Source of the DNA: Streptomyces rubradiris
GTDB taxonomy: Bacteria; Actinomycetota; Actinomycetes; Streptomycetales; Streptomycetaceae
Direction: 5' to 3'
Assembly: GCF_016860525.1 (NCBI RefSeq)
Contig: NZ_BNEA01000001.1
Coordinates: forward strand, 620,001-684,000
DNA: 64,000 nucleotides
In this document: positions 16,452-24,798 of the stretch, in pieces
Numbering within the stretch: the stretch's first letter is position 1
How the letters are laid out: each line of letters begins with the position of its first letter
Program-made: the position numbers and the translations under genes
The notes under the pieces: generated by a model
Seen by the model: the letters and a program-made list of their open reading frames with translations, nothing else
Told to the model about the DNA's origin: nothing
The model's database searches: none

Positions 16452-17135
16452 TTGAACTTCCTTACCATCGGTCATCGCGGGGTCATGGGCGTCGAGCCCG
16501 AGAACACCCTCCGTTCCTTCGTCGCCGCGCAGCGGGCCGGCCTGGACCTGATCGAACTCGATCTGCACCTGAGCAAGGACGGCGCCCTGGTCGTCATGCA
16601 CGACGCGGAGGTGGACCGCACCACCGACGGCTCCGGGCCGATCGCCGAGAAGACCCTCGCGGAGCTGCGCGCCCTGGACGCGGGCCGCGGGGAGCGGGTG
16701 CCGGTGTTCGAGGAGGTGCTGGAGGCGGTGCGCGCGCCGTTGCAGGCGGAGATCAAGGACGTGGCGGCGGCCCGGGCGCTGGCCGAGGTGATGCGCGCGC
16801 GGGACCTGACCGCGCGGGTGGAGGTGTCCTCGTTCCACGACGAGGCGATCACCGAGATCGCGCGGCTGGTGCCGGGGGTGCGTACGGCGCTGGTCGCGAG
16901 CCGCTACGGCACCGAGGTGGTGGACCGGGCCGTCGCCGCGGGCGCCGCGACCGTGTGCCTGAACATCCGCCGGCTCACCCTGGAGATCGTCGAGCACGCG
17001 CGCGCGTCCGGGCTGCGGATCCTCGGCTGGGTGGTCAACACCCAGGAGCACCTGCGCCTGGTCCGCGCCCTGGAACTGGACGGGGCGACGACCGACTACC
17101 CGGAGATCAAGCGCACGGGCCGGTTCACGGCGTAG
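16452..17135 (+). CDS. Glycerophosphodiester phosphodiesterase
   Basis: 227 residues. A TTG start at 16452 is needed because the catalytic motif begins at once: TIGHRG (His8, Arg9), EPENT, LIELDLHLSKDG, VVMHD (second catalytic His) and EIK. It hydrolyses glycerophosphodiesters to glycerol-3-phosphate plus alcohol. It lacks a signal peptide, so it is the cytoplasmic type. The C-terminal strand GLRILGWVVNTQEHL and DGATTDYPE complete the TIM barrel. Monocistronic, convergent with the GNAT gene. Confidence 0.93.
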   Translation: MNFLTIGHRGVMGVEPENTLRSFVAAQRAGLDLIELDLHLSKDGALVVMHDAEVDRTTDGSGPIAEKTLAELRALDAGRGERVPVFEEVLEAVRAPLQAEIKDVAAARALAEVMRARDLTARVEVSSFHDEAITEIARLVPGVRTALVASRYGTEVVDRAVAAGAATVCLNIRRLTLEIVEHARASGLRILGWVVNTQEHLRLVRALELDGATTDYPEIKRTGRFTA

Positions 17136-17171
17136 CCGCCGGCGGCCGGGCCGCGAACCGGCGGTCGCGCC

Positions 17172-17711
17172 TCACCCGAGCTTCTTGACCAGCAGCTCGA
17201 ACTCCAGGTCGGCGCGGAGCGGGATGCCGAAGCGCTCGTCGCCGTACGGGAACGGGGACGTCCGTCCCGTACGGCGGTAGCCGCGGCGTTCGTACCAGGC
17301 GATCAGGTCCTCGCGCACGGAGATCACCGTCATGTGCATCTCGCCGACGCCCCACGCCTGCCGGCACCGGCGCTCGGCCTCCGCCAGGACGGCCTTGCCG
17401 ACGCCCCCGCCCTGCAGGGCGGGGCTCACCGCGAACATGCCGAAGTAGGCGTGGTCGCCGCGGTGTTCCAGCTGGCAGCAGGCGACGATCCGGCCGTCCA
17501 GCTCCACGGTGAGCAGTCGGCTGTCGGGCGACTTGATCACCTCCAGCACACCCTCGGGGTCGGTCCGCTGCCCGTCGAGGAGGTCCGCCTCGGTGGTCCA
17601 CCCGGCCCGGCTGCTGTCCCCCCGGTACGCCGACTCCACGAGCGCGACGAGGGCGTCCACGTCGGCGTCGGTGGCGTCGCGGAAGGTGAGTCCGGTGGCG
17701 GGGGTGTCCAT
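17172..17711 (-). CDS. GNAT family N-acetyltransferase
   Basis: 179 residues from ATG 17711 (GGAGAC upstream). The acetyl-CoA-binding motif A is FGMFAVSPALQGGGVGKAVLAEAER (core QGGGVGK), preceded by the GRIVACCQLE strand and followed by MTVISVREDLIAWYERRGYRRTG, the usual motif B. Substrate unknown. It is divergent from the VOC protein gene (57 bp between starts), so the two may share a promoter region. Confidence 0.9.
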   Translation of the reverse strand: MDTPATGLTFRDATDADVDALVALVESAYRGDSSRAGWTTEADLLDGQRTDPEGVLEVIKSPDSRLLTVELDGRIVACCQLEHRGDHAYFGMFAVSPALQGGGVGKAVLAEAERRCRQAWGVGEMHMTVISVREDLIAWYERRGYRRTGRTSPFPYGDERFGIPLRADLEFELLVKKLG

Positions 17712-17768
17712 GGCGGTGGTCTCCGATCTCGGGCGTGGCCGGGGCACGGAAGAGGGTAACCCTGCTGC

Positions 17769-18161
17769 ATGGTGCATGTACTCAGCAGCCGGACCCTGCT
17801 CCGGCCCTCCGACCCCGAACGCTCCCGCGCCTTCTACGGCGAGCAGCTCGGACTGTCCGTCTACCGCGAGTTCGGGACCGGCCCCGAGCGCGGCACGGTC
17901 TACTTCCTCGGCGGAGGTTTCCTTGAGCTGTCCGGCCGGTCCGACGACCCGCCCTCGCCCGCGGTACGGCTGTGGTTGCAGGTCGAGGACGCGACGGCCG
18001 CGTGCGAGGAGCTGCGGGCGCGGGGCGTGGAGATCGTACGGCCCCCGGTGAAGGAGCCCTGGGGCCTGGTCGAGATGTGGATCAACGATCCGGACGGCAC
18101 GCCGATCGTCCTGGTGGAGATCCCGGCGGACCATCCCCTGCGGTACCGGCCCGGGATCTGA
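17769..18161 (+). CDS. VOC family protein (glyoxalase/bleomycin-resistance fold)
   Basis: 130 residues with two beta-alpha-beta-beta-beta modules: LSSRTLLRPSDPERSRAFYGEQLGL with GGGFLELSG, and VRLWLQVEDATAACEEL with EMWINDPDGTPIVLVEI. The two terminal Glu residues (ELS... and LVEI) are the usual metal ligands. Such small VOC proteins act as glyoxalases, isomerases or antibiotic-sequestering proteins; the actual role is not shown. A very strong terminator follows. Confidence 0.88.
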   Translation: MVHVLSSRTLLRPSDPERSRAFYGEQLGLSVYREFGTGPERGTVYFLGGGFLELSGRSDDPPSPAVRLWLQVEDATAACEELRARGVEIVRPPVKEPWGLVEMWINDPDGTPIVLVEIPADHPLRYRPGI

Positions 18162-18167
18162 GGTCCG

Positions 18168-18222
18168 CCCCGCGAACGTGCCCGGGGGACGGCGGCGTCC
18201 GTCACCGGGCACGTTCGCGGGG
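18168..18222. terminator. Strong terminator with an 18-bp perfect stem
   Basis: 18168-18185 is the exact reverse complement of 18205-18222 (core CGCGAACGTGCCCGG). A third, imperfect copy of the right arm follows at 18228-18245. It ends the VOC transcript and insulates the aldo/keto reductase promoter. Confidence 0.9.
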
Positions 18223-18278
18223 ACTCACCGGGCATGTTCGCGGGCCCCGGGCCGTGCGTCGGGCGGGCCGGCGGATGG

Positions 18279-18309
18279 TTGACTTCGAGAGCGCTCCAGC
18301 TCCTAGCGT
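18279..18309 (+). promoter_or_regulatory. MerR-type promoter with a 19-bp spacer
   Basis: TTGACT (18279-18284) and TAGCGT (18304-18309) are separated by 19 bases, the overlong spacing used by MerR-activated promoters. The spacer holds the near-palindrome CGAGAGCGCTC. I recall similar elements in front of actinobacterial aldo/keto reductases. No MerR gene is in the window. Confidence 0.65.
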
Positions 18310-18371
18310 CGCTCGCACCGACTGCGAGATCGCCCGCACCACCTGTGAGGTCGCTCGCACCACCCGTGAGG
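18309..18371. repeat. Three tandem 21-bp repeats in the aldo/keto reductase leader
   Basis: Units at 18309-18329, 18330-18350 and 18351-18371 share the pattern TCGCYCGCACC followed by GYGAGR. They fill the stretch between the promoter and the ribosome binding site. Confidence 0.75.
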
Positions 18372-18383
18372 AGGGAGACACAC

Positions 18384-19436
18384 ATGCGGTACACGCTGTT
18401 CGGGCGGACCGGGCTGCGCGTCAGCGAACTGGCGCTGGGGACCATGACCTTCGGGGAGGACTGGGGATGGGGTGCCGACAAGGACACCAGCGCCCGGATC
18501 CTCGACGCCTACGCCGACGCGGGCGGCAACTTCGTGGACACCGCGAACAACTACACCTCCGGCAGCGCCGAGCGCATCCTCGGCGAGCTGCTCGCCGGGC
18601 GCCGCGACCGGTTCGTGCTGGCGAGCAAGTACACCTGCGGCACCCGCGACGGTGACCCCAACGCGGCGGGCAACCACCGCGGGAACCTCGTCCGGTCGGT
18701 CGAGGACAGCCTGCGCCGGCTGCGCACCGACCGGCTCGACGTGCTGTGGGTGCACGCCCGGGACAACTTCACGCCGGTGGAGGAGGTGATGCGCGCCCTG
18801 GACGACGTGGTCCGCGCGGGCAAGGTGCTCTACGTGGGCGTCTCGGACTGGCCGGCCTGGGAGATCGCGCAGGCCAACACCCTGGCCGAGCTGCGCGGCT
18901 GGACGTGCTTCGCGGGCTCGCAGCTGCGCTACAGCCTGCTGGAGCGCACCCCGGAGCGTGAACTGCTGCCGCAGGCCCGGGCTTTCGACCTCGCCGTGTT
19001 CGCCTGGGCGCCGCTGGCGGCGGGCCGGCTCACCGGGAAGTACCGGCGCGGCGGGACCGGGCGGCTGGACACCCTGGACGTGCGGCCCGAGGCGTGGGAG
19101 CAGGACGTCGTCGACGCGGTCGTGGAGATCGCCGAGGCGGGCGGCTGGAGCCCTGCTCAGGTGGCCCTGGCCTGGCTGCTGGGCCGGCCCGGGAACGTCG
19201 TGCCGATCGTGTCGGCCACCCGGCCGGAGCAGCTCGCGGACAACCTGGCGTGCACCGGGGTCCGGCTCGACGCGGACGCGCGCGCCCGCCTGGACGAGGT
19301 GAGCGCGGTCCCGCTGGGCTTCCCGCACGACTTCCTGCGGGAGGCGCCCGTCACCCGCAATGTGTACGGCGACCGCTGGCCGGACATCGTCGACCGCCGC
19401 TCCACGTACCGCCGTACCGTGCACGACGTCCTGTGA
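18384..19436 (+). CDS. Aldo/keto reductase
   Basis: 350 residues from ATG 18384, with GGAGGGAG before it. AKR barrel with catalytic tetrad Asp52, Tyr57, Lys82 and the VLWVHARD histidine; start motif MRYTLFGRTGLRVSELALGTM. It reduces aldehydes or ketones with NADPH in the cytoplasm. The C-terminal half has VVPIVSATRPEQLADNL, the cofactor phosphate-binding loop. The promoter is of the MerR-activated kind, which suggests induction by a drug, metal or electrophile. Confidence 0.93.
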   Translation: MRYTLFGRTGLRVSELALGTMTFGEDWGWGADKDTSARILDAYADAGGNFVDTANNYTSGSAERILGELLAGRRDRFVLASKYTCGTRDGDPNAAGNHRGNLVRSVEDSLRRLRTDRLDVLWVHARDNFTPVEEVMRALDDVVRAGKVLYVGVSDWPAWEIAQANTLAELRGWTCFAGSQLRYSLLERTPERELLPQARAFDLAVFAWAPLAAGRLTGKYRRGGTGRLDTLDVRPEAWEQDVVDAVVEIAEAGGWSPAQVALAWLLGRPGNVVPIVSATRPEQLADNLACTGVRLDADARARLDEVSAVPLGFPHDFLREAPVTRNVYGDRWPDIVDRRSTYRRTVHDVL

Positions 19437-19448
19437 CCGTCCGGTCCC

Positions 19449-20036
19449 TCAGGCCCGCAGCGCGCCCATCCGGCCCTCCAGGCGGCCGAGCAACTCGGCC
19501 AACAGCCCGGCCAGTCGGTCCTGGTCCCCGGGGGGCAGGACGGACAGTACGGCCGTCTCGTAGGCGAGTTGGTCGGGCAGGATGCCGTCGACCAGGCCGC
19601 GGCCGGTGTCGGTGAGCCGGACGTGGGCCACCCGCCGGTCGCGGGTGTCGCCGCGCCGTTCGACCAGGCCGCGCTCGGTCAGCTGCTTGAGCCGCTTGGT
19701 CACGGCGGCCCCGGAGGAGAAGGTCTCCCGGGCCAGCTCCCCCGGGGTCAGTTCGTGGCCGGTGCGGCGCAGCGCGCCGAGCAGGTCGAACTCGGCGCGG
19801 CTGAGTCCGGCCCGGCGCAGCGGGGCGTCCTCGGCCTGCTGGAGCAGGGCCGCGCAGCGGTTGATCCGGCCGATGATCTCCATCGGCCCGGTGTCCAGCT
19901 CGGGATGGACGGCCTGCCACTGGCGGACGACGGCCGAGACGGTGTCGCCGCGCGCGGGCCCGGACCCGGCCCCGGCTCCGGCTCCGGCTCCGGTCGCGTC
20001 GCTTCCGAGCGTCGGTCCGCCGTTCGTCGCCGTCAT
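19449..20036 (-). CDS. MarR family transcriptional regulator
   Basis: 195 residues. The winged helix spans about residues 75-150: LSRAEFDLLGALRRTGHELTPGELARETFSSGAAVTKRLKQL is the HTH, followed by the wing LVERRGDTRDRRVAHVRLTDTG. A low-complexity N-terminal tail encoded by GGCTCC repeats (Gly/Ala, residues 15-25) precedes it. The ATG overlaps the TGA of the FUSC gene (ATGA), so the regulator is translated from the FUSC message and probably autoregulates it through the palindrome upstream of FUSC. Confidence 0.92.
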   Translation of the reverse strand: MTATNGGPTLGSDATGAGAGAGAGSGPARGDTVSAVVRQWQAVHPELDTGPMEIIGRINRCAALLQQAEDAPLRRAGLSRAEFDLLGALRRTGHELTPGELARETFSSGAAVTKRLKQLTERGLVERRGDTRDRRVAHVRLTDTGRGLVDGILPDQLAYETAVLSVLPPGDQDRLAGLLAELLGRLEGRMGALRA

Positions 20037-21733
20037 GGCCGTATGTCCTCCCTCGTCCTGTCCGGGTCCCGGTCGCCGCCCGGCGCCCGGCCCGGGTCCT
20101 CGTCCCGGTCCTGCGGCACGAGCCCCTGGCGCCGTACCGTCGCCGCGAGCGTACGGTGTCCGGCCTGCTCGGTGAGCACGACCCGGTCCTCGGGCAGGGC
20201 GCGCTGCCACCACTCGCCGGCGGCGGCGTCGGCCGTGGCGCGCAGCTCGACCAGGGCGGCGGCCAGGGCGCGGCGGGCGGATTCGAGGGCGCGGGGCTGC
20301 GGGTGCGGCTCGGCGAGCAGGCGGGCGGCGTGCTCGCGGGCGCGTTCGGCGGCGGTCAGCGCGTGGTCCAGGCGGGCGCCGGCGCGCCGGTTGGTGACGG
20401 CGACGGCGGCGGCGAAGCCGACCAGCGCGCCGATGAGGGTGTCCACGAGCCGGTCGGTGATCAGGCCGGCCGCGTCCTGGCTGCGCGCGAACTCGGTGAT
20501 GAGCAGCGCCATCGGGGTGACGCAGACGCTGCCCAGCCAGTAGTTGCGGCCGATCAGCGCCTCGGCGCCGAAGTTGAGGGCGAGCGATACCAGCACCAGG
20601 GCGGCGGGGTGCAAATGGGTGAGCGGGGCGAGGGCGGCGAAGACGAGGACGCCGACGAGGTTGCCGACGACCCGCTGGACGGCCCGGTGCCAGGTGAGGG
20701 TGACGTTGGCCTGGTAGAGGGAGGCCGCGGTGACCAGCGCCCAGTAGGGGCGGCCGACGCCGAGGGCGAGGGCGGCGTATCCGGCGAGGGCGCAGCCGAG
20801 CGCGGTGCGTACGGCCAGCGGGGCGAGGGGGGCCAGGCGGTGCCGCAGGGAGCGGGGCGGCAGGGACTGTTCGGCGGCCACGCCGAGGAGTTCGTCGGCG
20901 TCGCCGCCCGTCGGCGCGACGCGCGGGACGCGGCCGGTGCCGCGCAGGGCGCGGGCCCAGGCGCGCAGCCGCTCGGGGTCGGTGTCGGCGGGCGCGGCGA
21001 GGGCGACCTCGGCGCGGACCAGGAGGTGTTCGAGGGCGCGCCGGGTGCTGTCGGGGCGGGCTCCGGCGGCGAGCAGCGACTGCCAGGCGGCGTGGATCGC
21101 GGCGGCGCAGGCGGCGCGGGTCCGGGCGTGGCCGTCGCCGGTGCCGCGGGTGCCGGCGTACGCGGCCGCGGCGTTCAGGGCCTGGGCGGTGGCCCGGCGC
21201 TCGGGGCCGTGCGGGCGCAGCAGCCCGGGTGCCATGCAGACCAGCCAGGCCCAGGCGCCGGCGGCCAGGGCCAGCCCGATGTGCCCCGGCAGCCCGCCGG
21301 GGGTCTGCGGGACGAAGAGCGAGGCGGAGCTGATGAAGGTGAGGACCACATGGGCCGGCGGTCCGACCCGGGTGGCGTCGCAGACCGTCTTCTGGACCGC
21401 CGCCAGGACGGCGCCGACGGTGACGAGGACCGCGGCGTTGGTGGTCAGTGCCGAGGCGAGAAGGGCCACGGCGAGGCCGCCGACCATGCCGAGCACGACC
21501 CACGCCAGGGTGCGGGCGCGGGCGGCGTAGGGCCGGTTGTGGCCGTAGAGCGCGCACAGCGAACCGGCCATCGTGTACATGGCGAGATCGAGCCGGCCGA
21601 GGGCGAGCAGCGTCAGGTTGGGCGGGGCGACCGAGACGACCACGCTCAGGGCGGGCTTGAACCAGATGTCGGAGGGACGGCCGAGGCGGAGCGCTCCGGC
21701 GAGGGGAAGACGGTGGGGGGTCGCACTGCTCAT
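20033..21733 (-). CDS. FUSC family membrane protein (aromatic acid exporter-like)
   Basis: 566 residues with two membrane bundles: several helices within residues 25-170, and a second set around 310-450 (YAALALGVGRPYWALVTAASLYQ, TWHRAVQRVVGNLVGVLVF). The segment TWHRAVQRVVGNLVG is the FUSC signature. Each bundle is followed by a cytoplasmic helical region; the tail after residue 520 is rich in Asp/Arg. Related proteins (AaeB, YccS) export aromatic acids. First gene of an operon with the MarR regulator, so likely induced by a phenolic or drug-like ligand. Confidence 0.88.
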   Translation of the reverse strand: MSSATPHRLPLAGALRLGRPSDIWFKPALSVVVSVAPPNLTLLALGRLDLAMYTMAGSLCALYGHNRPYAARARTLAWVVLGMVGGLAVALLASALTTNAAVLVTVGAVLAAVQKTVCDATRVGPPAHVVLTFISSASLFVPQTPGGLPGHIGLALAAGAWAWLVCMAPGLLRPHGPERRATAQALNAAAAYAGTRGTGDGHARTRAACAAAIHAAWQSLLAAGARPDSTRRALEHLLVRAEVALAAPADTDPERLRAWARALRGTGRVPRVAPTGGDADELLGVAAEQSLPPRSLRHRLAPLAPLAVRTALGCALAGYAALALGVGRPYWALVTAASLYQANVTLTWHRAVQRVVGNLVGVLVFAALAPLTHLHPAALVLVSLALNFGAEALIGRNYWLGSVCVTPMALLITEFARSQDAAGLITDRLVDTLIGALVGFAAAVAVTNRRAGARLDHALTAAERAREHAARLLAEPHPQPRALESARRALAAALVELRATADAAAGEWWQRALPEDRVVLTEQAGHRTLAATVRRQGLVPQDRDEDPGRAPGGDRDPDRTREDIRP

Positions 21734-21752
21734 ACCATCAATTTAGCATGTG

Positions 21753-21766
21753 TTTTACTCGTAAAA
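21753..21766. promoter_or_regulatory. Candidate MarR operator before the FUSC-MarR operon
   Basis: TTTTAC-TC-GTAAAA is a perfect 6+6 inverted repeat 20 bp upstream of the FUSC start codon, within the most A+T-rich spot of the region. It likely covers the promoter. Confidence 0.7.
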
Positions 21767-21919
21767 TAGTCCTGGCGCCCAGGGCATGACGGCGCGTGCT
21801 CCCCCCGATGCTCCCCGTGTACCCCCTTGCGCTCGCGTGCGCTCCGCCGCCCCGGGGCATGGCGTCCCTGGAAACGGGTCCGGAGCTTCTCCGGAGCGAC
21901 CGTCGAGCGGGAGGTGCGC

Positions 21920-22471
21920 ATGCACGGACCGGTGTCGGCAGCCTGGCTGCTGGTGGCGCTGTGCGCGGCGACCGGGGCCTACTGCCTGCTGCGGATGCGC
22001 AGCGGCGTGGCCGAGCAGCGCCGGGCCGCGGGCGGCGAGGCGCTGATGGGCTTCGGCATGGCCGCGATGGCCGTGCCGGCGGCGGTGTTCACACCGCCGG
22101 GGTGGGCGTGGCCGGCGTACGCGGCCGTCTTCGGCGCGGCGGCGCTGCGCGCGCTGTGGGCCGTGCGCGGCGATCCCGGCCATCTGCACCACCTGGTGGG
22201 CAGCGCGGCGATGGTCTACATGGCGGTGGCGATGGCCGGCGCCCCGCCCGCCGCCCACCACGGCCACGGCGGCACCGGCATCCCCCTGCTGACCGGCGCC
22301 CTGCTGCTGTACTTCACCGGCTATGTGCTGCTCTCCGGCGCCCGGCTGGTGCCCGCCGCCGTTCCCCGGGCCGGGGCCGCGCCGGACCGCTGGGGCGACC
22401 GCCCGGAACTGGCCCGGGCGTGCCGGCTGTCGATGGGGATCGGCATGGTGGCGATGCTGCTGGCGATGTGA
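21920..22471 (+). CDS. DUF5134 family membrane protein
   Basis: 183 residues from ATG 21920 (GGGAGGT upstream). Five hydrophobic segments: AAWLLVALCAATGAYCLL, ALMGFGMAAMAVPAAVF, AYAAVFGAAALRALWAV, LVGSAAMVYMAVAMAG, and LLTGALLLYFTGYVLLSGA. A histidine-rich loop (PPAAHHGHGG) lies near residue 115 and could bind a metal. The family occurs across Streptomyces with no assigned function that I know. Divergent from the FUSC-MarR operon. Confidence 0.85.
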   Translation: MHGPVSAAWLLVALCAATGAYCLLRMRSGVAEQRRAAGGEALMGFGMAAMAVPAAVFTPPGWAWPAYAAVFGAAALRALWAVRGDPGHLHHLVGSAAMVYMAVAMAGAPPAAHHGHGGTGIPLLTGALLLYFTGYVLLSGARLVPAAVPRAGAAPDRWGDRPELARACRLSMGIGMVAMLLAM

Positions 22472-22776
22472 GGACGACACCGCGCCCTCCCGGTGCGGCC
22501 GGGCCCCGCCGGGGAGCTCCGGTGGCCGCGGGGGTCGGGCGGGCGCGGGCTCGGCGTGCCCGGCCGCCGCACCGCTTGACCGCACCGGCGGGCGGATTTC
22601 CGCGGGCCGGGTCCCGGTCAGGCGTCTTGCCCGCACGACGGAACCCGGATCTGCGGCGGTGCTGGTGTTGCCGGAGGCACCGGTCTGCGCGGAGGTACGC
22701 GACCGGCCCGGGAGCCTCCGCCTGCTTCCGGTCATGCGGACTTGGCCGTGACCGCCGTATCCACAAAGATCGCGGC
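22472..22776. other. 305-bp intergenic region, no gene seen
   Basis: Very G+C-rich. The preceding and following genes point the same way. No hairpin pair or ribosome site that I would support, apart from the PAP2 promoter expected near 22740-22770. Confidence 0.35.
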
Positions 22777-23529
22777 ATGCGCGATCGTCCCACCGCTCCC
22801 CCTCCGCCGCCGCCCTCCTCCGCATCCCCGCCGCCGGCTTCGTCCGGCTCCCCGCCGCACCGCGCGGCGGCCCGGGCCGCCGTGGTGGCCGCCCTGGTGC
22901 TCGGGGTCTGTTCGGTCCTGCTGCTCGTCCTCGTCGCGGTGCGCTGGCATCCGCTGCTCACGCTGGACGGCGACATCGCCGCGGCCGCCCACCGCCGGGC
23001 GGTCCGCGACCGGGCGGTGACGCAGGCGTGCCGGGTGCTGACGGACTGGGTGTGGGACCCGGTGACCATGCGCCTGGTGTGCGCGGCGGCGGCCGGGTGG
23101 CTGGTCTGGCGCCGCGCGGCGTGGTGGACGGCGCTGTGGCTGGCGAGCGCCGTCGCGCTGGCGACGGTCGTGCAGCAGTCGGTGAAGGCCGCCGTCGGCC
23201 GCCCCCGCCCGGTCTGGCCGGACCCCGTCGACTCCGCCCACTACGCGGCCTTCCCGTCCGGTCACGCGCTGACCGCGACCGTGGTCTGCGGCCTGCTGCT
23301 GTGGCTGCTGCGCCGCCGCGGCGCGGGCCGCGCCCTGTGGCGCACGGCGGTGACGGCGGCGGTCGTCTCGGTGGCCGGAGTGGGCGTCACCCGGGTCTGG
23401 CTGGGCGTCCACTGGGCCTCGGACGTGCTCGGCGGATGGCTGATCGGCGCGCTGCTGGTGGCGCTGGCGGTGCTGGTGTACGAGCGGCGGCGGACGCGGC
23501 GGGAGGCCCCGGCGGGCCGACGGGGGTGA
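22777..23529 (+). CDS. PAP2 superfamily phosphatase (membrane)
   Basis: 250 residues. After a Pro/Ser-rich cytoplasmic start (residues 3-30), six hydrophobic segments enclose the PAP2 active site: KAAVGRPRP (motif 1), FPSGHALTATVVCG (motif 2, catalytic His) and TRVWLGVHWASDVLGG (motif 3, catalytic His and Asp). Such enzymes dephosphorylate phosphatidic acid, undecaprenyl pyrophosphate or similar lipids on the outer face of the membrane. The frame is open far upstream but codon use there belongs to the DUF5134 gene in another frame. Confidence 0.92.
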   Translation: MRDRPTAPPPPPPSSASPPPASSGSPPHRAAARAAVVAALVLGVCSVLLLVLVAVRWHPLLTLDGDIAAAAHRRAVRDRAVTQACRVLTDWVWDPVTMRLVCAAAAGWLVWRRAAWWTALWLASAVALATVVQQSVKAAVGRPRPVWPDPVDSAHYAAFPSGHALTATVVCGLLLWLLRRRGAGRALWRTAVTAAVVSVAGVGVTRVWLGVHWASDVLGGWLIGALLVALAVLVYERRRTRREAPAGRRG

Positions 23530-23776
23530 AGTGGCGGGCGCGGCCGCGGTGTTGCCCGACTGCTCCGGAACACTGTTGCGCGTCGGGCCCGCCGGGTCCC
23601 AGCTGCGCGCGGGATCGGCCACGGTGGCCCTCAACAGGGCTGCGTACACGACGACTTGTGCCTGCCCGGCAAACACCTGGCGCAGTGTGCCGCCCGTCTG
23701 AGACGATCCCCCGCGTCGCCCCAGACGGACGGCTTCTCCGAGCGCCCCGAACACACGGGTGCCCCGATGCGTTGAG

Positions 23777-23801
23777 TATAGTTGGCTGGCAGCCAGTCAA
23801 C
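23777..23801 (+). promoter_or_regulatory. TetR autoregulatory promoter/operator
   Basis: A TATAGT -10 hexamer (23777-23782) overlaps a 21-bp inverted repeat at 23781-23801 (GTTGGCTGG, three bases, CCAGTCAAC; one mismatch). It lies 15 bp upstream of the TetR ATG. Confidence 0.75.
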
Positions 23802-23815
23802 GCAGGAGTTACAGG

Positions 23816-24493
23816 ATGTCCCCGCGCAGCGCTTCGGTCAATGAAGAATTGCGGCGGCGTTCCAGGGAACGGCTGTTGCAGGCCGCCGTCGAACTGGTGG
23901 GCGAGCGTGGGTTCGACGCCACGACGCTGGGCGACATCGCCGACCGGGCCGGTTCGGCGCGTGGACTGGTGTCGTACTACTTCCCCGGCAAGCGCCAGTT
24001 GGTGCAGTCCGCCGTGCACCGGCTGATGCACCGCACGCTGGAGGAGGCGCTGGAGCGGGAGCCGCGCACCGAGGACGGCCGGGAGCGGCTGGCCCGGGCC
24101 ATCGACGCGATCCTGGGCCTGGCCCGGGACCGGCCGGTGCTGATGCGCCAGCACATGGCGGGCCTGCTCCAGGCCGAGGGCTTCGTGCAGTGCCCGGAGC
24201 AGCGCCGGCTGGCGGAGCTGCTCGGCGAGACCGTGGCCCGCTACGGCTCGCAGACGGTATCGGCCGACTACCCGATGCTGCGGGCCCTGTTGATGGGCGC
24301 GGTCTACGCGGCGCTGGTGCCGGGCGTGCCGATGCCGGTACCGGCGCTGCGGGCCGAGCTGTTCCAGCGGTACGGGCTGGACTGGGAGATGGGCGTACCC
24401 CCCGAGAGCACGACGGACGCAAAGGCGGAGGGCGAGGACCTGTCCCGGTTCTTCGCCACGGAGGAACGGCCGGAGCGGCGGGAGCGGGCCTGA
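23816..24493 (+). CDS. TetR family transcriptional regulator
   Basis: 225 residues from ATG 23816, with AGGAG eight bases before; the longer frame would run through the operator. HTH at residues about 20-60: RERLLQAAVELVGERGFDATTLGDIADRAGSARGLVSYYFPGK. The C-terminal ligand domain (RPVLMRQHMAGLLQAEGF and following) is not diagnostic. A palindrome over its own promoter indicates autorepression. The next downstream gene, a ferredoxin reductase-like flavoprotein 305 bp away, is a possible target. Confidence 0.92.
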   Translation: MSPRSASVNEELRRRSRERLLQAAVELVGERGFDATTLGDIADRAGSARGLVSYYFPGKRQLVQSAVHRLMHRTLEEALEREPRTEDGRERLARAIDAILGLARDRPVLMRQHMAGLLQAEGFVQCPEQRRLAELLGETVARYGSQTVSADYPMLRALLMGAVYAALVPGVPMPVPALRAELFQRYGLDWEMGVPPESTTDAKAEGEDLSRFFATEERPERRERA

Positions 24494-24798
24494 GCGGGCC
24501 GGTGACATCGGCTGGGCCGGTTGCCTTGGCTGGACCGGTCGCCTCGGCGGGGTCGACGGCCTTGGAGAGGACCGACGGCCGCTGAGGGGGGAGGGCGGAC
24601 GTCGGGCAGGGCGGTCGTCGGGTGGGACGGCGTCCGCTGTCGGCCGATCGGGCGAGTGGACACGCAGGGCGGTCGTACGGTCACACCCCTGACGAGCGCG
24701 TACGCGTCCGGATCACTCCACCGGCCCTGCCCGCCCGGGCCTCGCGGTGCCATGCTGGAAGCGTCCGCACGCCCCTCCTTCGGGCAAGGAGTACCGCT
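24494..24798. other. 305-bp intergenic region, no gene seen
   Basis: Contains short degenerate repeats of the type GGCTGGGCCGGTTGCC / GGCTGGACCGGTCGCC near 24510-24550. No supported gene. Confidence 0.35.

Noticed and set aside
18309..18371. Small coding gene in the tandem repeats
   Set aside because: The repeats have no start codon with ribosome site and lie in the leader of the aldo/keto reductase.
24622..24798. Longer N-terminus for the ferredoxin reductase-like protein
   Set aside because: The FAD motif needs the start near GTG 24799, which has AAGGAG in place; the extension is not conserved-looking.
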